Shown here piece after piece: positions 33,590 through 43,009 of a stretch of 64,000 bases of DNA (its first letter is position 1; the number at the start of each line of letters is the position of its first letter). The stretch is taken from contig NZ_JACHTE010000001.1 in assembly GCF_014145395.1 (NCBI RefSeq), positions 480,727-544,726 of the forward strand, in the 5' to 3' direction. The notes beneath the pieces are model-generated. The model worked only from the letters and a program-made list of their open reading frames with translations, was not told the DNA's origin and ran no database searches. This stretch comes from Marilutibacter penaei. GTDB lineage: Bacteria; Pseudomonadota; Gammaproteobacteria; Xanthomonadales; Xanthomonadaceae. The position numbers were made by a program, and so were the translations under genes.

Positions 33590-34219
33590 TCACTTGCGCA
33601 GCCATTTCAGCAGGGGCTGCCAGTCGTCCTGATGCTCGCGCACCCGCGCCGAGTGGTAGTCGAACAGGCTGCGGCCGAGGCCGGTCATCAACACGTAGGC
33701 CTGGCTGTCGCGCAGCTCCGCCACCACCGGGTAGGGCCATTGCTTGAGCAGGGCGACCGCCTGCTGCGAGGTGTTGGTCCACGGACGCAGCTTGTTGCCG
33801 ACCAGGCCCACGCTGGCGTCGCCCTTGTGCACGCGCGGGTGGCGGGCGATGGACTCCAGGAACGGCACCGTCGCCTCCAGGTCCAGCGTCGATGGCTGCA
33901 CCGGCACGACGACATGGTCGGCGATGTCGAGGTAGTGCTCGAGGTCGTCGCCCATCGCCCCGGCGGGGGCATCGATCACCAGCCGCTGGGTGTCGTCGGG
34001 CAGCTGCTTGCGCCAGGCCTTGCGGCGCGTGCCGTCCAGCGGAAGCACCGCGGTCTCGCTATCGGCCCGACGCTGCGCCCAGCGGGTGGAAGACCCTTGC
34101 GGGTCGGCGTCGAGCAGGACGGTGTTCAGGCCTTCGAGGGCCGCATGCGCGGCCAGGTGGGTGGCCACGGTGGTCTTGCCGACCCCCCCCTTGGAACTGG
34201 CGACCAGCACGGTTTTCAT
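33590..34219 (-). CDS. Orphan ParA-family ATPase
   Basis: A 209-residue ParA/MinD-like ATPase with deviant Walker [15 protein letters not shown] (residues about 10-23), [14 protein letters not shown] and a Walker B-like LVIDAPAG. There is no ParB or centromere-binding gene beside it, so it is not a plasmid-type partition pair. Similar short ParA proteins position chromosomes, chemotaxis clusters or other cargo. ATG 34219 is preceded by GGAAGGAGCGCGC, a good ribosome site. Confidence 0.88.
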   Translation of the reverse strand: MKTVLVASSKGGVGKTTVATHLAAHAALEGLNTVLLDADPQGSSTRWAQRRADSETAVLPLDGTRRKAWRKQLPDDTQRLVIDAPAGAMGDDLEHYLDIADHVVVPVQPSTLDLEATVPFLESIARHPRVHKGDASVGLVGNKLRPWTNTSQQAVALLKQWPYPVVAELRDSQAYVLMTGLGRSLFDYHSARVREHQDDWQPLLKWLRK

Positions 34220-34291
34220 GCGCGCTCCTTCCGGACGGTCCCCGCAGCCTACACCGCCGGCCGCGCCCGGGCCATCGACGGGGCGTGAGGG

Positions 34292-35482
34292 TCATCCAGC
34301 CGCTTCGGCGTTCCCGGTGACGAGCGCACGCTGGCCCGGATCGCGGGGAAGCCAGTCGTCGGGCGGATCGCTGAATCCATTGAGGCGCAGGTATCGCTCG
34401 AGTGCGGCGATCTCGCCGTCGTAGGCCCTGAGGATGACGAAGCGGGGATCGTTGAACCAGCCCTGGCGGAGTGCCAGTTCCTGCGTCCAGTAGTGCTGGC
34501 GAAGCCGCTCCCGCCAGACCGCCGCGCGCGGAGATCCCTCCGTGGCGCGTACCAGCATCGTCAGGCCCATGCGCTGCATCAGCAGGCTGTCGCCCGAGGC
34601 CAGCAGCTCCATGTTCGCCCTGCAACTGGCGCGGCGGTCTGGACTGGCCGGCGCTCCGCACAACTGGCTGACGCTCACGAGGTTGGGGCTGAACACGGCT
34701 TCCATCAGGCCCGCGTACACGGCCCCGTAGAGCAGGACGACGTCGATGTCCGCCGGCAGGCCGGACAGCCCCAGCTCACTCACCGCCTGGGCACGCAGGG
34801 CGGGATCCAGCGGGGGAGCGACCATGCCGCCGAGGACATCCGCATACACCGGTCCCAGCGTTCCACCCGGCATGGACACCCGCTCCGACGCCGCCGCCAG
34901 CGCAAGGAAGTGGTCCACCGCTGCAGGGTCTTTCCACCGCCGGGCCTCGTCGGCAAGCGCCCACCATACCGCGGCATTGCCGGGATCGAGCGCGGCCAAC
35001 CGCTCGAGCGCCGACAGCCGGTCGCATCCCATGCCGGGGCCACAAGCCTGCGCCTCCAGCCATGCGACCAGCGGATCATCGGGCAGCGCCGCCGCGACCT
35101 CGCGCAGGGCCTCGGCACGCGCCTTCGCCCAGGCTTCCGGGTCGCCATCGAACCGTACGTCGTCCGGGCGGACCATCAGCGCCAGCAGCAGGCGGGCATG
35201 GTCATCGCCCGCGGCAGCGCGGGCTTCCAGGTGCGAGCGCATCGCCCGGTCGAACTCCCGGCCCCATGCTTCCGCGCTTCCCGGGACAGGTCCGTGCGGG
35301 CCACGGGCCGGAGACGCCGTCGCGGATCGGAGAGAGGTGCGGGCGGCAGGCAACGTCGCAGACGGCGCCACGGCCGGGCGCGTCGCGGCGCCGTGCGCCT
35401 GAGGCGCCTCCGGTTGTACGCCGCAACCGAGCGTGACCATGCACGCCAGGCTCACACCGGCAAGGATCGACCTCGTTTCCAT
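34292..35482 (-). CDS. Hypothetical lipoprotein
   Basis: A 396-residue protein with lipobox TLGC (Cys20), then a Pro/Ala-rich linker and a mostly helical domain with TPR-like spacing (GPGMGCDRLSALERLAALDPGNAAVWWALADEARRW). Two Cys pairs may form disulfides (ACGPGMGC; CGAPASPDRRASC). It resembles unassigned xanthomonad lipoproteins and no enzyme motif was recognised. It is separated by 55 bases from the AEC transporter gene upstream on the same strand. Confidence 0.8.
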   Translation of the reverse strand: METRSILAGVSLACMVTLGCGVQPEAPQAHGAATRPAVAPSATLPAARTSLRSATASPARGPHGPVPGSAEAWGREFDRAMRSHLEARAAAGDDHARLLLALMVRPDDVRFDGDPEAWAKARAEALREVAAALPDDPLVAWLEAQACGPGMGCDRLSALERLAALDPGNAAVWWALADEARRWKDPAAVDHFLALAAASERVSMPGGTLGPVYADVLGGMVAPPLDPALRAQAVSELGLSGLPADIDVVLLYGAVYAGLMEAVFSPNLVSVSQLCGAPASPDRRASCRANMELLASGDSLLMQRMGLTMLVRATEGSPRAAVWRERLRQHYWTQELALRQGWFNDPRFVILRAYDGEIAALERYLRLNGFSDPPDDWLPRDPGQRALVTGNAEAAG

Positions 35483-35537
35483 GCAGCGACTCCCCCCGTC
35501 CTTCGGATGGCCAGCCTAGCACTGGTGGGCAGCAGCC

Positions 35538-36452
35538 TCAGCCCAGCCAGCGTGCCAGCGCCGCCCAGGCCGGCAGTGTCGCCATCGACAGCAGCACGCC
35601 GTAGCCCACCATCGCCGCGGCCAGCCGTGGGGCGATGCCCTGGGCAATGGCCAGCGCGGCGGCGGTGACCATCGACGGCATCGCGGCTTCGAGCACCGTG
35701 GCCTGGGCCATCGCCCCATGCAGGCCCAGCAGCGGTGCGACGAGCAGGGCAATGGCGGGCATCACGGCGAGCTTCAACAACAGGCCCCAGCCCAGCGGCT
35801 TCAACTCGTCGCGCGGCAGGGCGAGCTTCACCGAGAGCCCAATGGTCAGCATCGCCAACGGCAACAGGGCCTCCGACAGGCTGCGAAGGCCGCCGTCGAT
35901 CCAGGCCGGCGGCTCGGCCGGCATCACCGTCAGGCCCAGGACGAGTGCCCACAGCGGCGGGAAGCGCAACACGCGGAGCAGGATCCCGCGGGCGGTGGGT
36001 GCGTCGCCGCCGCCGTAGCGGGCCAGCACCCACAGCCCGAACGTGGACAGGATCACGAAGGCACCGAACTGGTCGTAAACCACCGCATAGGGCAACGCGT
36101 CCTCGCCCACCAGCGCGCGCACCAGCGGATAGCCGAGGTAGCTGGTGTTGCTCAGCGCGACGGTCAACAGCAGCGCGCCCTGCTCGTCGCGGCGGAAGCC
36201 GAACAGCCGCGTGCCCAGCCCCACCAGCAACACGGTCGCGCCCAGCAGCAGCCACGGCACCGCGATCACCCCGAGCAGGGCCGGTTCCAGCGAGAGCCGC
36301 GGCGCATAGCGCAGCACCGCCGCCGGCAGGCAGACGTACAGGATCACCAGGTTCAGTACCTGGGGCGCGTTGTCGGGCAGCACGCGCACGCGCTGGAACA
36401 GGTAGCCCAGCGCCAGCATGGCCAGCACCAGGGCGAAGGCGTCGAAAGCCAT
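35538..36452 (-). CDS. AEC-family transporter
   Basis: A 304-residue inner-membrane protein with about ten hydrophobic segments in the auxin-efflux-carrier (AEC) pattern: two five-helix halves, LNLVILYVCLPAAVLRYAP in the first and MLTIGLSVKLALP plus EAAMPSMVTAAALA in the second. Bacterial members export or import small dicarboxylates or other organic acids; the substrate is not deducible. It is divergent from the AAA ATPase at 36568 with a 115-base gap. Confidence 0.92.
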   Translation of the reverse strand: MAFDAFALVLAMLALGYLFQRVRVLPDNAPQVLNLVILYVCLPAAVLRYAPRLSLEPALLGVIAVPWLLLGATVLLVGLGTRLFGFRRDEQGALLLTVALSNTSYLGYPLVRALVGEDALPYAVVYDQFGAFVILSTFGLWVLARYGGGDAPTARGILLRVLRFPPLWALVLGLTVMPAEPPAWIDGGLRSLSEALLPLAMLTIGLSVKLALPRDELKPLGWGLLLKLAVMPAIALLVAPLLGLHGAMAQATVLEAAMPSMVTAAALAIAQGIAPRLAAAMVGYGVLLSMATLPAWAALARWLG

Positions 36453-36531
36453 CGTGCACCGCCGGGACGGGGCGCCCATTGTCCCATGCGCGCAGGCAGG
36501 CCCCATTGGACCTTGGTGGACCCGTGCCCGG

Positions 36532-36537
36532 TATGAT
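36532..36537 (+). promoter_or_regulatory. Possible -10 box of the AAA ATPase gene
   Basis: TATGAT, in the context GGTATGATGC that also precedes the PlsC gene (26930). The nearest TTGGAC (36506-36511) is 20 bases away, which is too far for an ideal -35. It is weak evidence on its own, supported by the repeated context. Confidence 0.35.
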
Positions 36538-36567
36538 GCGCGCTCGTCAGGGAAGCACCGGATCTCC

Positions 36568-38049
36568 ATGAGTGAACTGCAGGACCTGGTCGCGCTGATC
36601 CGCGCCAACACCCCGTTGATCGTGATCGAGACACGCGACGAAGCGCGCGTGGTCGAGCTGTTCCGGCAGGCCCTGATGCAGGTCTGGCGCGCCATGTACC
36701 GCTGGTCGGTGACCGAGGGCCTGCGCCGCATCGACATCGACCGCGAGGACGAGGCCGAGGGGCCGCCGGACATGTCCAGCACCCTCAACGCGATCCGCAA
36801 CGCGACGCAGCGGGGCGTGTACCTGCTGTTCGATGCGCATCCGTTCCTGGGCGCGGCGATGACCCAGCGCCAACTGCGCGAGATCGTCGACCGCCGCGGC
36901 AGCCAGCCCCACGTGCTGGTGCTGGTGGGGCATGCGGTCGAGCTGTCGCCCGAGCTGGAGGCGATGGCGGTGCGTTATCGCCCTCGCCTGCCCGACGCCC
37001 ACGCGCTGCTCAAGCTGGTGCGCCAGCAGGCCGAGGACTATGCGCGCGAGAACGGCGGACGGCGCGTCGAGGTGGATGGCGAAGCGGTGCAGCAGATCGT
37101 GCGCAACCTCGCCGGCCTCGACCCGGTGGATGCGCGCCGTATCGCCCGCCACCTGATCTTCCGTGATGGCGCCCTGGGCCCGGACGACCTCCCCGAGCTG
37201 GCCCGGCTCAAGTTCGAACTCCTGAACCAGCACGGCCACCTTCACTACGAATACGACAGCGCGCGGATGGAGGACGTGGCCGGTGCGCGCCGGCTCAAGC
37301 GCTGGATCGAACATCGCCGCGCGGTATTCACCGGAGGCGAACCGCCACCGGGGCTGGACCTGCCCAAGGGCATCCTGCTGCTCGGCGTGCAGGGCTGCGG
37401 CAAGTCGATGCTGGCCAAGGCGGTGGCCGCCGGTTTCGGCGTACCGCTGGTGCGGCTGGACATCGGTGCGCTGTACAACAAGTACCACGGCGAAACCGAA
37501 CGCAACCTGCGCGAAACCCTGGCCGCGGTCGAGCGCCTGGCACCCTGCGTGCTGTGGATGGACGAGATCGAGAAGGCGCTGTCGGCCGATGACAGCGACG
37601 GCGGCGTCTCGCGCCGCGTGCTCGGCCACATGCTCACCTGGATGGCCGAACGGCAGTCGCGGGTGTTCGTCGTCGCGACGGCCAACCAGGTCGATGCCCT
37701 GCCCCCGGAGCTCTTGCGCAAGGGCCGTTTCGACGAGGTGTTCTTCGTCGACCTGCCGGAGGCGGACGTGCGTGCCGAGCTGTTCGCCCTGCACCTGCGG
37801 CGCCGCGCACTGGATCCGGCCGCTTTCGACCTCGCCGGCCTGGCGGGTGCGAGCGAGGGCTTTTCGGGGGCCGAGATCGAGCAGGCCATCGTCTCGGCCA
37901 TGTATGCCGCGCACGCGGCCTCGACGCCGCTCAATGCCTTCACGCTGCGCGCGGAACTCAAGCAGACGCGCCCGCTCTCGGTGCTGATGGCGGAGCAGGT
38001 CGAAGCGCTGCGCGCCTGGGCGCTGGGGCGGACGGTGCCGGCGGAGTAG
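36568..38049 (+). CDS. AAA ATPase of the Ycf46/FtsH-related type
   Basis: A 493-residue cytoplasmic ATPase. The N-terminal half (1-240) has an inactive-looking nucleotide-binding fold, with no Walker A but VYLLFDAHPFLG in the Walker B position. The C-terminal AAA module is complete: Walker A GVQGCGKSMLAKA (about 273-285), pore loop LYNKYHGETERNLRE, Walker B CVLWMDEIEKAL, sensor VVATANQ, and arginine-finger region LRKGRFDEVFFVDLPE. There is no protease or membrane domain. This matches Ycf46-like proteins linked in other bacteria to carbon or stress physiology; the substrate is unknown. Confidence 0.9.
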   Translation: MSELQDLVALIRANTPLIVIETRDEARVVELFRQALMQVWRAMYRWSVTEGLRRIDIDREDEAEGPPDMSSTLNAIRNATQRGVYLLFDAHPFLGAAMTQRQLREIVDRRGSQPHVLVLVGHAVELSPELEAMAVRYRPRLPDAHALLKLVRQQAEDYARENGGRRVEVDGEAVQQIVRNLAGLDPVDARRIARHLIFRDGALGPDDLPELARLKFELLNQHGHLHYEYDSARMEDVAGARRLKRWIEHRRAVFTGGEPPPGLDLPKGILLLGVQGCGKSMLAKAVAAGFGVPLVRLDIGALYNKYHGETERNLRETLAAVERLAPCVLWMDEIEKALSADDSDGGVSRRVLGHMLTWMAERQSRVFVVATANQVDALPPELLRKGRFDEVFFVDLPEADVRAELFALHLRRRALDPAAFDLAGLAGASEGFSGAEIEQAIVSAMYAAHAASTPLNAFTLRAELKQTRPLSVLMAEQVEALRAWALGRTVPAE

Positions 38050-38086
38050 CCCATGGGGCGGCGCGCGCCGCCCCGGCTACGCATAC

Positions 38087-38845
38087 CTAGTCGTTGTCTT
38101 CGGAACCCGCTTCGGCGTCGGGCCCGGCGGTGGTGACGGTTTCACTGTCGCCGATGATCACCTTGCCCTTCCACACGCGATCCTCGCCTGCCCAGTAGGT
38201 TTCCGCATCCCAGCGGTGCTCGGCATAGTAGGAGTCCTGGTGCGCCACGCGCCGACCCGACGCGCTGCCCACCTGGACCTGGTTGATGGACGAGCCCAGG
38301 CGGCTGCCGGTGCGCGATGTCCGGGCCAGCACCATTTCACGCTCCATGCGCGGCTTGGCGACGGCATCGCCGTACTCGGCGCGCAGGCCCGGGCCGAAGG
38401 TCGAGGCCTTCGCCCGCTCGTCCGCGTCGAGCCGGGCCCATATCGCGGCCCGCGACCGTTCCAGCGTGGGATAGCCGCGCTCAGCGGCCAGTTCGCTCCA
38501 CGCGTAGGCGAGCGCTGGATTCTTTTCGACACCGATGCCATGCCAGTACAGCAGCGCAAGCGAGTGCTGCGACAGCTTGTCGGCATATCGCGCGGCCATC
38601 TGCAGGCGTTCCACCGCCCCGTCCAGGTCGCCACGCTTCACGGCCATCATGGCGCGAACCCGCCACAGTTCGTTCGGGTGCCCGAACTCGGCCAAGGCTT
38701 CGGCCCGCTGCAAGTCGGGCTCGCTGACGCTCTCGATGCCGCGGAAGACCAGTCCGACCGAAGGCGCGGCCTCTTGGGCCACGGCAGGCGGCACGGCGGT
38801 CAGGGCGCCCAGCAGACACAGGGCGGGAAAAAGTATTCGACGCAT
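38087..38845 (-). CDS. Secreted TPR/Sel1-like protein, paralog 1
   Basis: A 252-residue protein with a signal peptide (cleavage near AVAQ-E). The helical core has Sel1-like elements: HPNELWRVRAMMAVKRGD, AARYADKLSQHSLALLYWHG and LAYAWSELAAERGY. An acidic tail ends the protein. It shares these blocks in order with the next gene (38929), so the two are tandem duplicates. The ADERA and DNAWAG-like tail motifs are not an enzyme signature. The function is unknown and the location probably periplasmic. Confidence 0.82.
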   Translation of the reverse strand: MRRILFPALCLLGALTAVPPAVAQEAAPSVGLVFRGIESVSEPDLQRAEALAEFGHPNELWRVRAMMAVKRGDLDGAVERLQMAARYADKLSQHSLALLYWHGIGVEKNPALAYAWSELAAERGYPTLERSRAAIWARLDADERAKASTFGPGLRAEYGDAVAKPRMEREMVLARTSRTGSRLGSSINQVQVGSASGRRVAHQDSYYAEHRWDAETYWAGEDRVWKGKVIIGDSETVTTAGPDAEAGSEDND

Positions 38846-38928
38846 GATTCTTCCTTGAAACGAGGGGAGGGTGTCGTTATCGGACGACGGGGTGAAGTAT
38901 ACGGACGTGGGACTTCACCCGTCGCAGG

Positions 38929-39672
38929 TCAATCGTCATCCTGACCTTCGTCAGCGCCCGTGCCGACTTTCTCGGCGGGGAGCACGATGACCTTGCCGCG
39001 CCACTGGCGGTCCTCGGCCTGCCAGTAATCGTCCGGATCCCAACGGTCGGAATCGAACAGATCGCGGCCGCGTACACCCACGCGTCCTGAAGGATATTCC
39101 AGCTTGACCCGATCCGCGCTCGCACCAAGACGGCTGCCGGTGATGTCCGCGCGGGCACGGCGCAGCCATTGCTCCATCCGCGGCTGGGCGACCTCGTCAC
39201 CGTAGTCGGCGTACAGGGCCGGACCGATCTCCAGGGCGCGGGCGCGGTCGTCCGCGTCCATTTCCATCCACATTTTCTCGCGCACCAGCAGCAGGTCGCG
39301 GTAGCCGCGTTCGGCCGCGAGATCGGCCCAGACGTAGGCCAGCGCGCGGTCGGCTTCGGTGCCGACCCCATGCCAGTACATCAGGCTCAGCGAGTGCTGG
39401 GAAAACTTGTCGGCATAGCGCGCCGCGCGGCGGAAATCCTCCAGCGCTTCGCGGGAGTCCTCGAGCTTGAGCTCGCGCAAGGCCCGCACGCGCCAGAGTT
39501 CATTGAGGTGGTCGCGGCCCAGCGCCTCGGCGCGGTCCAGCTGGGTGAAGCTGAGCGTGTCCAGCCGCGGCGCCAGCACTTCGGCCGCCGGTTCGAGCGG
39601 CTGCAGCGCGAAGGCGGGCGTGGCGGCGCAGAGGGCCAGGGCGAGGAACGGCATCCGGGTCAGGCGGCGCAT
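38929..39672 (-). CDS. Secreted TPR/Sel1-like protein, paralog 2
   Basis: A 247-residue protein with a signal peptide (LALALCAATPAFA) and the same block order as its neighbour: LNELWRVRALRELKLED, AARYADKFSQHSLSLMYWHG, LAYVWADLAAERGY, then a shared C-terminal part with GSRLGA, RWD.YWQAEDR.WRGKVI and an acidic end. It is 83 bases upstream of paralog 1 on the same strand. The pair may act in cell-envelope assembly or be subunits of one complex; the sequence does not say. Confidence 0.82.
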   Translation of the reverse strand: MRRLTRMPFLALALCAATPAFALQPLEPAAEVLAPRLDTLSFTQLDRAEALGRDHLNELWRVRALRELKLEDSREALEDFRRAARYADKFSQHSLSLMYWHGVGTEADRALAYVWADLAAERGYRDLLLVREKMWMEMDADDRARALEIGPALYADYGDEVAQPRMEQWLRRARADITGSRLGASADRVKLEYPSGRVGVRGRDLFDSDRWDPDDYWQAEDRQWRGKVIVLPAEKVGTGADEGQDDD

Positions 39673-39775
39673 GGCGGGCTCCCGTCATGGGCCTCCCGTT
39701 CTACGCTTCCCGCGGGTGGGTTTCAAACCGCGGATGCGATCCTGGAAGCAGGGCCACCCACCGGCGGGACGGCTT

Positions 39776-40492
39776 TCAAGCCAGCCACCAGCCGGTGATC
39801 GCCAGCCGCGCCTCCCCGGCATAGGGCGCAACCAGGCTGACCGCATGGCCGGCCGGCACGGCGAACAGCGACAGGCTGTTCCATCGCGGCACGAAGCTGC
39901 GCGTCACCGCGCCGGTGTCGTCGATGAACTGCAGCAGGCCACCCCAGTCGGCTTCCCAGTGGCGGGTGAGATTGAGCACGTAGGCATACAGCCGCCCTTC
40001 GCGGGTATCGATGTCGGTGTGGTACCGCAGGAACTGACCGGGACGGTAGCGGGTCGCCTGCGCATTGACGCGGCGAATGCGCGCATCGCCCGTCAATGCC
40101 TGCGCGAAGGCGAGGTACTGCGGCGAATTGAACAGCTCGAGCACCCGGTGCAGCAGCAGTCCGGGATCACGGCCTTCCTGATAGGCGGTGACCATCATGT
40201 AGCTGTCGTAGGCGAAGCGGAACGCGTCCTCGCCCGTGGCCTCTTGCGCCGACGACGCGGCTTCGGCATAGGCGTGCTGGCGCGCGGCTTCGTCGAGCGC
40301 GGCATACCGGGCATGGTCGATCGTGCGTGGTCCCTCGCGGTCGCGCAGCGCCAGCGTCCACGGCACCTCTTCGGCCAGGCACTGGCGCAACCGCTCCGCT
40401 GCCGCCGGCTGCAGGAAATCGGCGACCTGCACGCGCCCGTCGCGGCGCAGGGCGTCGCGCCAGTGCGGGAGGTCGAGCGCTTCGTTGATCAT
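39776..40492 (-). CDS. 2-oxoglutarate/Fe(II)-dependent oxygenase
   Basis: A 238-residue double-stranded beta-helix oxygenase. The iron triad is visible as RYHTDIDT (HxD) and the distal His in VPAGHAVSLVAP, with the 2-oxoglutarate Arg in GEARLAITGW. It resembles prolyl-4-hydroxylase-like family members that hydroxylate proteins or small molecules. ATG 40492 is chosen; an in-frame extension to 40543 overlaps the GGT gene direction and adds Arg-rich sequence. It follows GGT on the same strand with a 13-base gap, so it is likely cotranscribed. Confidence 0.9.
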   Translation of the reverse strand: MINEALDLPHWRDALRRDGRVQVADFLQPAAAERLRQCLAEEVPWTLALRDREGPRTIDHARYAALDEAARQHAYAEAASSAQEATGEDAFRFAYDSYMMVTAYQEGRDPGLLLHRVLELFNSPQYLAFAQALTGDARIRRVNAQATRYRPGQFLRYHTDIDTREGRLYAYVLNLTRHWEADWGGLLQFIDDTGAVTRSFVPRWNSLSLFAVPAGHAVSLVAPYAGEARLAITGWWLA

Positions 40493-40505
40493 GCCGTCGT
40501 GATCG

Positions 40506-42239
40506 TCAGTAGCCGGCCGCCTGGCCGTCCTTGCGCGACTCACTGGCGCCGATATAACCGCCGTGCGGATTCACCATGATCGCCTGATAGCCGCCGTAGG
40601 GCCCGTGGGCGAAGCGCACGCTGTGGCCCTTCTGCATCAGCACACGGACAGTCTCGTACGGGAAGCCGGTCTCGAGGTCGAGCTCCCCGCCGTCGTGCAT
40701 CGGCGTGGCTTGCCCCGCCGGTTCGGTGGACCCGTCGTGCTGGATGCGCGGCGCGTCGCCCGCCTCCTGCAGGTTCATGCCGAAATCGACGAGGTTCATG
40801 ATGATCTGCGCGTGGCCTTGGGGCTGCATCGCGCCGCCCATCACGCCGAACGACACCCAGGGCTCACCCGCCTTCGTCGCGAACGCGGGAATGATGGTGT
40901 GGAACGGCCGTTTGCCGGGCGCGAAGCTGTTCGGATGGCCTTCCTTGAGCACGAACTGCTCGCCGCGGTCCTGCAGGATGAACCCCAGTCCGGGCGGCGC
41001 CATGCCGCTGCCCATGCCGCGGTAGTTGGACTGGATCAGCGAGACCATCATGCCGTCGGCATCGGCAACCGTCATGTAGATGGTGTCGCCCTCGTTGAGC
41101 TGCGGGATCACGCCCGGCTCGGCCGCCTGCATCGCGCGGTCCATCGAGATCAGCGCGCGGCGCTCGTCGGCGTAGTCCTTGGAGACCAGCCGGGCCACGT
41201 CGGCCGAATGGAAGTCCGGGTCGGCATAGGAGGCGGCGCGATCGGCGAAGGCGAGTTTCTTCGCCTCGGTGAACAGGTGCACGTGCTCGGGGCTGCCGAA
41301 TCCGTAGGCGGCGAGGTCGTAGCCTTCCAGGATGTTGAGGATCTGTAGCGCGGCGATGCCCTGCCCGTTGGGCGGCAGCTCCCACACGTCGATACCGCGG
41401 TAGTTCGTGCTGACCGGCTCGACCCACTCGCCCTGGTGCGCGGCCAGGTCCTCGTAGGACAGGAAGCCGTCGTTGGCCTTGAAGTAGGCATCGATGGTGC
41501 GCGCGATGTCCCCCTTGTAGAACGCGTCGCGGCCCTCGCGGCCGATCGTCTCCAGCGTGTTGGCGAGGTTGGGATTGCGCCAGGTCTCGCCGCTGCGCGG
41601 CGCACGCCGTGCTTCGCCCGCACCCGGGTCGACGGTGAACTGCTCGCTGAAGCCGGGCCATTTCGACAGCCTCGGTACGCTCCGGTCCCAGTAGTACGCG
41701 ATGACCTCGTGCACCGGATGGCCCTCGCGGGCGTAGAGGACCGCGGGGGCGAGGTTGTCCGCCATCGAGCGGCGGCCAAAGCGGTCATGCAGCGCGAACC
41801 AGGCATCGACGGTACCGGGCACGGTCACCGGCAGCGGTCCGTGCGGCGGAATGTCCTGCAACCCGCGGCGCTGGAACTCGGCCAGGGTGAGGGATCGCGG
41901 CGAACGGCCGGAGCCGTTGTAGCCATGGAGGCGCTTCGTCGCCGGGTCCCAGACGATCGCGAACAGGTCGCCGCCGATGCCGTTGCCGGTCGGCTCCATC
42001 AGGCCGAGCGCCGCGTTGGCGGCGATCGCGGCGTCCACGGCGCTGCCGCCCGCCTTCAGGACGTCCAGCGCCACCTGCGTCGCGAGCGGATGCGAGGTCG
42101 CGGCCATGGCGTGCGGCGCCATGACCTCGCTACGGGTGGCGAAGGCGTGGCCGGTGATCCGGTCCGCGGCGCTGGCGGGCGCGGCGATGGCCAGCGGCAG
42201 GGCCAGCGCAAGGGCGCTGAGGGCAAGCAGGCGTCGCAT
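40506..42239 (-). CDS. Gamma-glutamyltransferase (GGT)
   Basis: A 577-residue periplasmic N-terminal-nucleophile hydrolase that cleaves gamma-glutamyl bonds, as in glutathione. Signal peptide LALSALALALPLAIAAPASA. Family features: HPLATQVALDVLKAGGSAVDAA, NGIGGDLFAIVWD, and the autoprocessing site GDTIYMTVADADG, where the Thr after Asp becomes the N-terminal nucleophile of the small subunit. It also has GSGMAPPGLGFILQD. Its length matches the unprocessed precursor. It may help recycle glutathione or degrade gamma-glutamyl peptides. Confidence 0.94.
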   Translation of the reverse strand: MRRLLALSALALALPLAIAAPASAADRITGHAFATRSEVMAPHAMAATSHPLATQVALDVLKAGGSAVDAAIAANAALGLMEPTGNGIGGDLFAIVWDPATKRLHGYNGSGRSPRSLTLAEFQRRGLQDIPPHGPLPVTVPGTVDAWFALHDRFGRRSMADNLAPAVLYAREGHPVHEVIAYYWDRSVPRLSKWPGFSEQFTVDPGAGEARRAPRSGETWRNPNLANTLETIGREGRDAFYKGDIARTIDAYFKANDGFLSYEDLAAHQGEWVEPVSTNYRGIDVWELPPNGQGIAALQILNILEGYDLAAYGFGSPEHVHLFTEAKKLAFADRAASYADPDFHSADVARLVSKDYADERRALISMDRAMQAAEPGVIPQLNEGDTIYMTVADADGMMVSLIQSNYRGMGSGMAPPGLGFILQDRGEQFVLKEGHPNSFAPGKRPFHTIIPAFATKAGEPWVSFGVMGGAMQPQGHAQIIMNLVDFGMNLQEAGDAPRIQHDGSTEPAGQATPMHDGGELDLETGFPYETVRVLMQKGHSVRFAHGPYGGYQAIMVNPHGGYIGASESRKDGQAAGY

Positions 42240-42301
42240 GGGGTCGGGCGCTCCGGTCGGGCGTGGAAAGCCCATCGTAACGCGGGCCCCGGATGCGACA
42301 A

Positions 42302-42319
42302 GGCCGCCCGCAGGCGGCC
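42302..42319 (-). terminator. Short GC hairpin
   Basis: GGCCGCC and GGCGGCC pair around CGCA, 21 bases after the stop of the minus-strand gene at 42340. There is no T tract, so termination is only weakly supported. Confidence 0.35.
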
Positions 42320-42339
42320 CGTCGTCGTTCCCGCCTGCC

Positions 42340-42966
42340 TCAGGGCCAGTCGGGCGGGTTCGCGCTCCACGCGGCCTGCACTTCGGCCAGGGTCGCGCGC
42401 TCGGCATCGGTCCAGGCCGGCAGCAGTTCGGCGTACCTCGAGGTGCCGCGCCACTGGTCGGGCTCGGTGCGGACGGCGGCGGCGTACCACGTCACCGCTT
42501 CGTCCTTGCGGTCCAGCGACCACAGGACCAGGGCGAAGGTGGGCGGCATCCAGGCGGCGCTCAGGGCCCGCGAGTTCGCCAGCATGGCCCATTGGCCGAG
42601 GGCGCCTTCGGCATCGCCTGCGCGATACAGGTCCCAGGCCCGGTTCCAATGGATCGGACGCCACAGCGCATGGGTCTGCGCGAGGCTGCCGGTGGCACGG
42701 TCGTACAGGGAAGCGCCCACCTCGGGACGACCGGCGCCGTAGGCCAGGTGGGCGAGCTGCGCCATCTCCTCGCGGGCACGCGGATCGCGCTGGATCTCGA
42801 CCAGCAGCTTCTGCATGGTGGCGTCGTCCGAGCCCTCGATGGCGACGATGGCGCGCGTCGTCTGCGCGTCCTCGTCGAAGTAGAACTCGACCGGGCGCGG
42901 CATGTCCTGGGCGAATGCCGGCGCGATGGCCAGCAATGCGAACAGCCCGATGGCTTTCGATTTCAT
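42340..42966 (-). CDS. Secreted TPR-like hypothetical protein
   Basis: A 208-residue protein with signal peptide LFALLAIAPAFA (cleavage near FAQ-D). The mature part is mainly helical with two TPR-like pairs (HWNRAWDLYRAGDAEGALGQWAML and ALVLWSLDRKDEAVTWYAAA). Similar small proteins in xanthomonads are unannotated. AGGGGGAA lies 8 bases before ATG 42966; an upstream ATG at 42996 is in frame but adds a non-signal leader. No partner is obvious. Confidence 0.8.
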   Translation of the reverse strand: MKSKAIGLFALLAIAPAFAQDMPRPVEFYFDEDAQTTRAIVAIEGSDDATMQKLLVEIQRDPRAREEMAQLAHLAYGAGRPEVGASLYDRATGSLAQTHALWRPIHWNRAWDLYRAGDAEGALGQWAMLANSRALSAAWMPPTFALVLWSLDRKDEAVTWYAAAVRTEPDQWRGTSRYAELLPAWTDAERATLAEVQAAWSANPPDWP

Positions 42967-43009
42967 GGCGGCTTCCCCCTGATGTTGCACCGCCACATGA
43001 TACCCCGAT

